From contig JARVKI010000009.1 of assembly GCA_036674765.1 (NCBI GenBank), positions 639,529 through 703,528 on the forward strand: 64,000 nucleotides of DNA. Reading direction: 5' to 3'. The stretch comes from Seiridium cupressi. Taxonomy: Eukaryota > Ascomycota > Sordariomycetes > Amphisphaeriales > Sporocadaceae. The notes under the pieces were generated by a model. It saw nothing but the letters and a program-made list of their open reading frames with translations. It was not told where the DNA came from and searched no databases. Positions 22,801 through 33,610 of the stretch are shown here, piece by piece. The position numbers and the translations under genes are program-made. How positions within the stretch are numbered: position 1 is the stretch's first letter; every line of letters begins with the position of its first letter.

Positions 22801-25800
22801 GCTGATGCTGTGCGACCTGACAGGTTCCTTTTCCTTTTTTTTGCCCCGAGAGGCTCGTTCGCCAGGTCGTGCCTCTTTCTACATACATGTGGTGCCACAG
22901 TGACTATCGTCATTGGTCCGCCGGAGACTATGATCCTACGAAACATGCCAATTGATGCAGGGCTCGACATCTGGAAATATAGTCCACCTCTATACTGTAC
23001 GTAGGACAGGGATGAGCGATGACTCGCAGGCTTGGTATGCAGCGCAGAGTGCAGTCACACATGTTTCAAATGGTGAATGTCGGGCCTTACGATATGCATG
23101 CTCTGCCATGAGCGTAAACACATGGGCGGGCACAAGAAATGCTCTGTATCATGCTACTCCCCAGCCCTCGCCGTCATCGATTGTGTGATCACCGTTGCAG
23201 CGCCGACCCGACGAGTTTCGTTCACGGGCCAAGCTATTCCCAAAACATCACGGAGTGTATGAAACTTGGAGCTTCGTTTAAATCTTACATCTGCCTGCCC
23301 ATGGTCCTGTCAGCAGTAATGGGCAGAGAGATAAGCCACCCCACGTGTTTGGCGCAGTTCTGCTTCCGAGACCCAGCCAGTGGCTAGTGAAACCTGGAAA
23401 TTAGTCCCAGCAGGTCGGGGCACAACAAAACCCCCTCGGGAGGCAATGATTTACACAATAATTGAAAGGAGCATGGTCGTTGTTCCAATCTTAGCCACAA
23501 CTCCCCAATCTCGGCACTTGGAGCGGCCGATGCGCGTGGCTGTCCACTCCGTCCAAATCGTCCGCTTTATCCGTATCATGAGCTCTCACAATCTTGGGGA
23601 ATATTACGACCTTGGAGGGAGGGGCGTTTGAAGAGGCCATGTCGGGGCCAGGTCAAGGTCAGGACCACGCCCCCCCTGGTCCCTGTGCAGAAGAAAACGC
23701 TCCGTAGTGCCACTATTTTAGCAGTAACAGCGTGCCAAGCAATTACGATGCGGGGGAGCGAGATTACAAGTCTATTCGCTGGACTAGTACCGAGACACCT
23801 TGCAACCGCAATTCCAACAGATACAAGGGTATGTGTTGATATTTCCTGGTAAAGTCGTGATTCATGAGCCTGGATTCAGCGTGGGGTGCATTCGTAGCTT
23901 CGGAGGATAGGTACATGTAGGGAGTCGAAGACCTCGATGGGGGAAGCAATATTGGTTCCGGTGCTCAATGCTCACTGTTGTTCGTTTTTTTGAACAGAGT
24001 GTCACTTGCTCGTGACTACCACGTGGATTTCCACACCGGTCATACTGAAAAGACGTTGCTTTTTCTCTTGTCATCTGTGGGGAAGCGTCTCAAGTCTTCC
24101 CAGAGAGACCGCGTGCCCTGGAGCATGCAATAGCTGGGGCTTGATAGAAAGTTACGGCAGGAGTCCACTATCTGACGACGCCTCCAACCTTCTTTCGACT
24201 TAATCCCACAACTGATGATACAGCACTAGTTGCTGTCAATGCGCCCATCGATCTTGATCAGGACATATAAGCCCTGGAGTTAAGCCTGCAGGAACGTGGA
24301 GACTCACTAGACTAACGCAGGATTGTCAACGCACTTTTCCTGACCTCAGCTGCTCCTTCCAGGGGGCAGAGTTGCTGTTGCTATCTGTTGTCAATTCTGA
24401 ACTCCCTGGGAGGAAACGGTAGACCCTCGTGCAGAGAATCTCTCATTGGTTCTCGTACTCGCTTCGGTGGATTTGCAAGGCAAGGGTGCTGCAGAAGGGG
24501 GTCCCAGGGCCCCCCGGGGTCCAGTTGCACTATGTAAGCGCAGATTATAACCCTTGTGAGCTGCCAGGTTCGGCCTGGGATAAAACTCGCCAGGGCTAAG
24601 CGAGCAAACATCGTGAACACATCATGACTTTAGTGTTTCAAGAGAGCTCGCAAATCTGTACCAGACTTTGAGTGTGGACCTTGGTTCATCTAATCTACAG
24701 CCTGTGTCCCGAGCGCGCACCTCGCGCTGTATGCCGAATGTCGACTAGACCACACAACCAAGCCTGTCAAAGCCGGTCTTTGCTTTGTGAAGATGGTGCA
24801 ATCTGGGGAAGTTGTTGTTTCGGCACGCCTGATCGCCAGCTGATACCCTCGCAGTGATCAAATCATAACGATCGTCCACAGGGACATGAAAAAAGCAGCT
24901 AGCGTTGCCGGTCCGGCAAGCCCACCATGGTCTCAACCTGACTTTTTTGTTCAAGCTCTAGTTATTGCTTTGTAGGGGGTGTGAGAAGTGAAAGTAGTCC
25001 TCCGTGTTCTTATTGATGCTGACACCATGTGACCGAGACCAGATGTGGGCTTACGGCATGATGCTGACACTCATCTTGATATCACATCTCAGGAATCGTC
25101 GTGCCTGCGTTAGAGAGAGTTTGTCTGACCAATTCAGGAAGCGAGCTATGCGAACGTACTGCTTACTGAGAACCAAGTTCATGTCCCTGAATTCGCTAGA
25201 GCACTGTGCTTCGTCTTGACCAAGTATCTCCAGCCCCTTTGCTGGGCAGTCTGTGCCGATGTGGATGATCTTGGATCAACCAAGTCCGTAGGTAGGCAAC
25301 GTCCACAGGACTATCGTCATGTCGTCTGGCATTCTCGTAGCTCAAACTTACTGCAGGTTTTATGGCGGGCGCTTGGATCGTGACAAATCGTCGGGACCGC
25401 AGACTTGACATGTGTACATGTCATGGTAAGCCTATTTAGTTGTGATCATGGAGTCTAGCTTGGGCTCAGCCTTGAGGACTAGACTGTAAAGGGCTTGCGG
25501 GTTATGCTAGCAATTCCAAAAGAGTCCGTAGAGCCATCATGAAATTCGATCGTGGGCCAATGGAAAGAGTCGCCGAGATCGCCGACGACCCCATAGCGGC
25601 TTGGCTGATCGGATCAGCTGGACCCTGATAAGATCATCCTGAACTATTGAGAAGAAAGTTCAACGATCAGGACACCTGTGCTGCAAAGAGAGAAGAAAAA
25701 GTCGTTGGCCGGTTGAGCCATTTCATGATGTTGTTCAGTCAAATCAATGACATCTAGACAATCTCGGCCAGCACCATTTGTAGGAGTGGTCATGAAAACG

Positions 25801-28800
25801 AGGCAGTGCCATGTTTTACCCCTTTCACGATAAGGCTAGAAGAGTACCGCACTTTGCCGCACATGATCATCCGGCAGCTAAAACATCATAGAGTGAGATA
25901 TTGTGATAAGGTTGGGTTTCTGTTCTGGGAGACCATTCCCAGAACAAAGACTGAGAAGTGTGTCGAAGGTCCGCGTTGGGATCCAGTTTGTCGGAAAACT
26001 CGGCGGGAAATTGCGCAATGCTCTATCAAGACACACGGAGCGAACATCTTGGCATCCGTTGATCTCCTTGTGTGCCGCTGTTGCGATCAATGATAGGATA
26101 AGGGTGGAGGAGTTTATCGTTTTCATCGTTAGCGTGGGAGACCAGCCCGCACGGTGATTCAATAGAGGGATGAACCCTGCTATCAGCTACACGGGATCGA
26201 TGACTGGGGGACTTGCTTAACCGTACCGAGCCGTCCCTCTAGCTGGGAACCACTCACCATAGTGCTGGGTCCAAAGAGATCATTCATGACTGGAGTCGTT
26301 GCAATAGCTTATCTTGGACCGAGGGACATCTGCAATGGCTCCGGCCCATGTTTGGCGGGTTGTGTTTGATACGAGTATGGTGTCAGTCTGAAAGTGAGCA
26401 GGCTTGGCTGAAGCCTGGGCCATCAGATCACCGACCTCAGCCTTATTCCCCAGAGCTGACTGTGGGCGACAACCGCTGGACCGTGCGACCGACGTTGCCG
26501 AGTCCATACATAAGTGACTACTCACATTATGCGACATGCTCAGCTAGCCGATCCTCATTCGAATCATACGTTCCTGGACTGTCGACGAACCCTCGTTCAT
26601 CGCGGAACACCAGGAGACGGAGAATACCGCGTATTGCGGAGAACCGGATACCACTACGCGCGTGGGGGTTTCGCTGCGCAGGTACGCTGAACCAAGTATT
26701 TTCGATACTGCATGATATCTCGAACCAGAGGAGCGAAGTGGGAGATCCTGGCACGCCAGAGGCACCGGTGGTGCGAACCACAGAAGCAGATAGATTGGGT
26801 TAAACGCTGTCGAGGCTGCACCGGGAGTTGTAGGTGCCGTGGAGATAAGAGATCAATCGGCGGGCTGTCTACCGGGACTGCTATGAAATAGTGTACCCGC
26901 CTCTGATGAAGCCGTTTTGATGAAGTGGAACAAGATAGTGACGACGTTAGAGGGTCAGCAGGATGATGATAGGACGATGATGGTCTGGTTCAAGGGCAGC
27001 ATCATTTAACGCTGCAGGGTCGTCTTGGTGGATTCTACTTGTCCATTGTGTACATAGATTTCCGCATAATCGATTAGTGCTTGGTTGACGAACACCTAGC
27101 GAAGATATGGTGTGCAGTTACCGAATAGCGTCTTTGCTTGACGCTTCATGCTTTGGTGTTATTGGCCAGGCGGTCATTGATAACCTAGTCACAAAGCCAG
27201 TGACTATCAGGGTCACTTCGGGCAATGCAGGAACATGACTACTTGACATGTTGATCATGTACGCCGTTGATTCGTCCTGGGCATGGCAAGGCAATAATAG
27301 GAGGAGATGATGGGGACGCCAGCGCTCGGAAATATACGATGGGCGGCGTCCTCAGCGACCGGTATTCCCGGCTGCCTCGAACATGGGCAGTGGTTGGAGA
27401 TGGTCTCATACACCAGCTTTCATACCTACAGTATGACTTTTGATAGTGCATGCAGATGGCGCATTGCTCAGGGTCCCCAGAGTCTGCTCCAGTCTGCTGA
27501 GGTCGGCATCCGTGTGGCTCTCCTTCCTGCTTCAGCTCCATCATCCCCACCTCCTGTGATGCAGAGGCGTGGGAAGTCCCACGATATGTCTCTGAATATG
27601 GGGATATGGGGTGGGAGGGACGGGAGGTGGCGAGAGGATGAACCCACCGGGGCATGCACAGCCAAGCCAGTGCTTCGAGGGCCAAACTGCACGGCAGCAT
27701 CATGCTATGCACCACGGACGAGTCGCCCAGGCAAATGTCACGAAATTTATTGTTGGAGTGGTGTGCGCCCATGCAGAAGTGTCGCGTTCCCCCGCCCCAG
27801 GTTGTGTCCAAGCTGCAGCTGATGAGCCGCTAGGCTCTTTCCCATCGCGCCCGCATGACCCTAACCCCCCTTCCGCCCTAGCGCCGTGAAATCTTCCGCA
27901 TGCCTGCGACCCTTCGTGCCTGCTCTCACGATTCCCACCGGCGCCAGGACGACGATCTCCCCCAGCATTGCCCGTCGCATCGCGCAACACGTCTTTCCTC
28001 ACGCTCCACCACGAGCTGCTCATTACGTCGTTCGTCAAGGCCACAAGGCCCCAAGGCCGCCGGCAGACGATAGATTCACGAGCGAACCTCCAGCTTCGTC
28101 CCGACTATTGCAGATGATCACTGATCTGTCTCAGAGCTTGTCGCCATCTGTCGGCGTGCCCTGCGCCCTGGGGATTTGCGCGCGGTAATCCTCTCGCCAT
28201 GCACAAAGCCACCTCGTTAGCTAGTGCTGAGAAGGCAGGTGTGCCTCGTGCTCTGCCATTGGATGGATCACCAGGTCTTCGCGAATAGCCTCTTTGGGAA
28301 TCCCGCATGTGCTGGTGTCCGCAGGCCCTCCCAAGTCCTCGAAGGGTCCTCAGCCCAGCCCGCGAACTTCATTGGGGGATGCGAGAAATTACGGGTACTC
28401 GCCGAGCTGTCAGGTACCAGACTCGATCAAATCCTCAAGCCAGTTTTGACTTGCTTATGGGATTCTTTACCAACTACCATCTGCTACTATCTAGGTACAA
28501 CCCGGCGCCGCTTGTACATCCGCTGTTCACGATCAGTCGCTGGCCAGTCATCGGAGGAACGGGAATTCTCTACTTTGGTCATCATGCTTCTCCGTGGCGT
28601 GCGTGGCTGCCTTGCGTGGTGACTGCGGAACCGTGAAATGCACCACAGCTATTGCATTTGCAGCACGCCTTCTTTCGTGCTACAGACACTTAGCTGTAAC
28701 CGCAAGCAATAATGATCATGGCCTCGCGAATAGGCTTTCTAGATTGCCATCCACCAGACTGAGTCTCAACAACCAATGAGATGGCCGAGACACATCCCCA

Positions 28801-30380
28801 TCTCCTATTACATGCAAGATTTGGACCGCGCTGCACGAGCAGGTAGTGTCGTCAAATGAGAAACAGCTGATACTCTGGTGTTATGCGTTCTGTGACGAGG
28901 CTCGCATTCCTACATACAGTAGAGTAGGCAGCTGGTGGGCCTACGCCGGGGGTTGCATGGCGTAACACGGCGTGAGAGGCCGATGGTTTTCCACTTTGGA
29001 CACTGCCAGCGTCGACGCTATTCTGTGACCTCTCCTCGCAAAGTGTCGTGAGGGACTGTTATCTGCCTCTCATCGGGCCCCCCACGGGCCCACACAACTA
29101 TCCGTCCTGGGTTGCCTCTGAAGTGGACATGCCTTTCTTGTCGTTCAAGTACGTATATGTCGATGCAACTGCGACGCCAAACCTCCCATGCCGCGTCTAT
29201 GTAGTGGAGGGCATTCAAATCACCCCTACCATGGTAATGAGCATGGTCGCAGGCCTCTCCGCGGCAAAGACTCGACCATGGCAGGACAGCGAAGGCGGCG
29301 CCCGCAGGCCGGACGGACTAGACGCCGCCTCCCCTGCGCAGATTGGCTGGGTCGGCCTTGGCAACTCAACCTGCACTCATCCCTTGCGGTCCAGCTAAAA
29401 CACTTCCTCATTCTCCACCCCCAGCACATAATTACCTTGGTGTTGCGCCCGTCTCAATGATCGACGCCTCTTATGGGTCGACGCCCCGTGCCACGATTTC
29501 ACGCCCCCGGGGCGCTCGCACATCCTCCACGCCCCCCCGGGGCCACATCACGGACGACAGAAAATTTTTCTAATCTACCTCAATATGACACACACCAGCG
29601 TCGGTCGAGAATGCTCAGACGCTAGGTTGTTCGAGGCATAGCTGCTGAAGCACGAATGCAGAGTCCCCGCAGGACCACCCAGCGTTTCCAAGCACTCACT
29701 GCCAGACACACCAGAGGGGTGTCGTTTCTTGGGAGACTGCCTGGCTGCCCTTGGAGCTGCACTCAGGCGATGTACCCTCAGGGTGGAACTTGCACAAAGC
29801 TGCAAAGCTTTGCAGTAGTGCCCTTTCTAGCGTCACGGTCACTCCACCCCTCCCAGACATCCTGGTCCTTGGTCATGGACCGCCCAGAGCACACCATTTC
29901 GAGAGTAATGCATATTTTCGTTTGAAGATCGAGGGACAAAGTACCCTCCCACGCAGAAGACCTGGCGAGGTACTATGCAAGCCAGTGCAAGAGAAGCCTA
30001 CCCACCTAGGACCTCGTCCACGCTTGCAGTTCATACATATGAACCACCTCCCTCCTCCCTCACCTTTGCCAGTTCCATGATTGCCAACTTCGAAACACAC
30101 CTTCTATTCACAACCTTCGTTACCCTCACACACCTGTTGCAGCATACACGCGGTTGACAACGGCCATAACATAATAACTTATCACATCTCTCGCCCATCT
30201 TCGAATAAACCCAAGACAGCCTGGTTAGATCTGGTCAGGCCTAGATCCGTTAAATTCAACATTGGAACATCTGGTGGTGTTCTAGGTTCTCTCTGAACTT
30301 GTGATAGGCACGTCCTGCCCTCACAATCAGCATATACGATCACAGTGTCCGTGGGACTTCGCTCAACGACAACGACCACC
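19870..30380. other. 10.5-kb gene desert upstream of the Ecl1-like gene
   Basis: I found no convincing coding exon in this stretch on either strand. Open frames are below about 190 codons, frequently start at non-ATG codons and show no domain motifs or protein-like composition. Base composition stays near 50% GC, so it does not look like classic AT-rich RIP-mutated transposon sequence. It contains several perfect CCCC/GGGG palindromes (see separate entry). From about 30050 onward C/A-rich sequence suggests the leader of the Ecl1-like gene. Confidence 0.6.
21063..29542. promoter_or_regulatory. Scattered CCCC-(0-2)-GGGG palindromic GC boxes
   Basis: By eye I find CCCC(N0-2)GGGG-type palindromes at 21063-21073 (GGGGCCCC form), 21679-21689, 22127-22136, 22323-22336, 24510-24519, 29504-29512 and 29532-29542; another is at 32566-32578, beyond the Ecl1-like gene. 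The pairs contain CCGGGG (matching the CreA consensus SYGGRG) or AGGGG/CCCCT (matching the stress-response element consensus). Binding is inference only. Confidence 0.3.
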
Positions 30381-30839
30381 ATGTCTAGCAACTTGTCGTG
30401 GGAGCACCAGTACTGCTTGTCCTGTGACAGGCAAACAGACGGTGCTACCTACTGCTCCGAGTCATGCAGACTGTCAGATTTCGATAAGTCATCGACAAGC
30501 TACAGCACACCAGCTAGCTCACCGGGCTTGGACGGTCCTGCCTTTGCTTGGCCGAGTTCCAAGACCCAGACGAAATTCTATCTGTCACCAGCATACGACT
30601 TCAGCAATGCTCAGCCATATGGCTCAACACCTCAAGCCCAGTCCTACCTCTCCCGACACTCGATCTCGTCTGGCATTCACCTTACGCCTTCAAGCTCGTA
30701 CAGCAGCTTGACATCGATGCAAAGCACATCATCGACAGGCACCGAGAGCAGGCAACTGTCAGACAAGGCGAAGAAGCAGTTGAGGGACTATGCCAGCTCC
30801 TTCGAGAACGCCCGACTCCAGCGTCGTCGATCCTGCTAA
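30381..30839 (+). CDS. Ecl1-like life-span regulatory zinc protein
   Basis: A single exon encodes 152 residues. The N-terminal zinc-binding signature has four Cys: C12 and C15 (YCLSCDRQTDG), then C25 and C29 (YCSESCRLSD). This is the pattern of the Ecl1/Ecl2/Ecl3 family, small proteins of fission yeast that extend chronological life span and respond to nutrient starvation. The rest is Ser/Thr/Gln-rich and disordered, with a basic end (LRDYASSFENARLQRRRSC) that includes a final Cys. An in-frame ATG at 30345 would add 12 residues (MSVGLRSTTTTT). I prefer 30381 because it sits in a good context (CCACCATG) and close to the Cys motif. It is the only gene in about 16.6 kb. Confidence 0.85.
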   Translation: MSSNLSWEHQYCLSCDRQTDGATYCSESCRLSDFDKSSTSYSTPASSPGLDGPAFAWPSSKTQTKFYLSPAYDFSNAQPYGSTPQAQSYLSRHSISSGIHLTPSSSYSSLTSMQSTSSTGTESRQLSDKAKKQLRDYASSFENARLQRRRSC

Positions 30840-32872
30840 ACCTACAACACCATATGTACACAATCAACCGAACATCAGTTTACTTGCCCCGCAATATACC
30901 CATCTACGAATCTCTCCTACATCACGGTCAACACCCGGCGTCTCTATTACACATCACTCATCTTCTACTTTGTCTCACATCCGGGGTTGGACACGAAAGA
31001 ATATCTCCTACACATTTACGGGCTGTTGTACAAAAGCATATAACGGAGCTCAGCATTAGAAAAACTGGGGTTGGAACTGCCCAGGTTATTTTGTTTTTAT
31101 CATGTCTTTTTTTATTTTACCATGGGCGCACCAACGGAAGGGTAGGCACAAGGGCTGCTTTGGATTGTACCATGATTATCTGGAAGATATCACTTGTGTT
31201 TCTACATGGCATACGGATATCAGGAATTGGGAACTGGCACTTGGGGCTACGGCATCAGTCGCCCTCAGCATGGCGCTGGCAGGCTACGGAGCACGTCGTG
31301 AGAAGACGAAGGCGTTTTGACCATGACACAGATTCACGCTCTGCGTTTAGTTACTGGCTGGTTCACACTTATGGATCAAGGGAGCCTGAAGGATACCGAT
31401 TGAAGATTGGCTAGGGAAATCCCACATAGTATCTTCAACGAGCCAACGGCCCATGGAGACTGCAATAAAGTCAAATTGGCTCAAAAAACTACATACAAAG
31501 TTTCTGCTTGCCCTCATTGCGTGATCTCGTCATGGTCTCACGGCAGGTTGCCTCATCTCTAGGCCTTACCCACAGTGACTCAACAACTCACAGCATTCTC
31601 CGGATCGGCGTCCACTCGTCCCACCTTTTGGCTCCTGCGTGCCTGGCTCTAATTAGGTAACAGTGAGCCTGTCATCAATGCTCCCCCAGACTTAGCTCGA
31701 CTGCGGGAAGTCTCAAGTTTGTGGGGGAACAGACAACTCAGTGGTGGGCCATCAAAGCGTTGGGCAGGGGTTAGCGGAGTAGAGTATACACAAAGCATCG
31801 AGGCGCATGACGGTGGCTCGATAGTCGACAACAATGGGATGATTTTGACTGCTACTATCGGCCAGCTACGCTAGCTAGCCAGCCTTTCGGCGCCCCCAGA
31901 TACCATTTCCGAGGGGGAGGTGGTAGAAGTTTTCCTTCAATCCGATTGTCAACATCACCTCGACATTTCGTCAACGACGAACGATGCCGAGGCTTTTTAG
32001 AGTGGATGCCTTTTCCAAGCCCGGTGCCAGATTGAAATCCTCACTAGCGAGGATGGTGATGCTTGCCGTAAGGCTTTCTGGCAAGCCAACCCCGTATCAA
32101 GACTACGGGCCGCTTGCCGGTCAAGGCTGGCGGAATATTTTGAAGCATTGAACATGTCATACATTACATAAGGTGGCCCACCTTCAGCCAGCAGCGTGTA
32201 TGCCCATTCCGAGCATCCCTTAGAGAGGGCATCCATGTTGAGCGAGGAGAGCGTAATAAAATGCGCCGGTTCTACATGCAAGATCGATGAGGGTTCGAGA
32301 AGTTCCAGACCGGTCCTCATAACGTAGACACTTGTTTATGCCTGTTGCCACAGACCCAAAGCCGTGGGCTCAAGGGCTCAAACAATAAGCCATCGTCTAT
32401 GTGGAAACAGGCACCATCGCTCCTAGTGAGGAGCTTATCGCCTCGAAACCAGCTGTTTGGGACTTTAGGCTGTGCTCCCCTTCTCTTAGCCATCGGTACC
32501 ACGACGACTGATGACAGCGGCAACCTTTAGAGTTTTGCCGGTGAAACACATGTGTGGGCTCCGAGGCCCCGGGGGCGTGGGTGGAATGGGCGGTTTCGGT
32601 GAGGATGAATAGACTTCTATGCTAAGGCGCCCCGGTGTGGGATGGTTCCCATCCTCGCGGCATCATTGGAGGTGTTGGGGACGGTTAGGCACATGGAAGG
32701 TCTGAACTCAATCACGAAGGCTTCTGGATCTGGATTGCATCGATTCGTTTGCAAGGGGCAGAGCTTAATTATTGTGCAAAAAAGGTGAGACCCTCGCCGG
32801 AAATCGGGGACCTGACTGCAGGAACCGTGAATCAAACATTTCTATGCCACATGGAGCGAGCGAGCGAGCAAC

Positions 32873-32890
32873 TTTTTTTTTTTTTTTTTT
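32873..32890. repeat. T18 homopolymer
   Basis: Eighteen consecutive T follow a GAGC microsatellite (about 32856-32869). A perfect 5-bp hairpin with a 7-nt loop lies immediately downstream (32901-32917). Confidence 0.9.
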
Positions 32891-33592
32891 CCTTCCTTGT
32901 TTGGGTTCGAGACCCAAATCCCCCCCCTTTCGAGCTTAATCGGGATGGACATGGAATTGGCATGTCTGATTTGCTCGACTTGGTAAAAAGTTCATCTTTG
33001 CTATGCAGGCGCGAGAAAATTTTCAACAGAGTCTCGAACGTTATAACTCAACATGGGCACCCTCGTACGATGGCCGGGGCCTTTCATTCCCCGAACGGTA
33101 GGTATGCTGCGCTGGCGCCTCGGGGAACGGCCTTTTCTGCCCCCAATCCTAGCTTCTCATGCAATACTACATCGCTCTCCAGAAATGCTACCGTCTATGC
33201 GCGTAGACTTGCACTTACTGTAATTACACCGGCTTTCGCCTCTTTTCTCGCCTGATTCTCTTGTTTCAAGCGACGAGCAAATTTTTTCTGTCTTTTGTCT
33301 TGGAATCCTTGGAGGAGAGCCATGTTTCGACCGGTCAATGCGATACTCTGACACCGGTGCCTCTAAAATTGTCCTTGTCAACTGCTCCCGTCGCTCTGCA
33401 CGCACGTGCGAGGCAGCGGCATTGGATGCGGACAACTGAAGAGCGCCCTTGACGTGCTAGCACAACCCAGCCGCGTCGCCTTATGGACGCCTTGAAGATA
33501 GTCGCTGTGTACGGCCGTCCCAAGCCAGGCGTATGTAGCAAGGTGCTATCGTTGTCCTCACCTACCCACGTTCCCAGACGGCACAGCAGTGG

Positions 33593-33610
33593 TTTTTTTT
33601 TTTTTTTTTT
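33593..33610. repeat. T18 homopolymer
   Basis: Eighteen consecutive T. Flanks differ from those of the T18 tract at 32873, so they are not copies of one element. Confidence 0.9.

Noticed and set aside
19870..30380. RIP-mutated transposon relic as the explanation of the desert.
   Set aside because: The sequence is not AT-rich, and no terminal repeats or decayed transposase or reverse-transcriptase motifs were seen. A repeat-library search could still change this.
30548..31414. A 288-codon + strand frame overlapping the Ecl1-like gene in another phase.
   Set aside because: It starts at TTG rather than ATG, has no domain, and the Ecl1 frame with its four-Cys motif explains the locus. Chance is likelier.
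32901..32917. T-arm-like hairpin with a B-box-like GGTTCGAGACC, next to a T18 tract: possible tRNA or tRNA-derived SINE.
   Set aside because: There is no matching acceptor stem or A box upstream, and the homopolymer is on the wrong side for an A-tailed SINE with this orientation.
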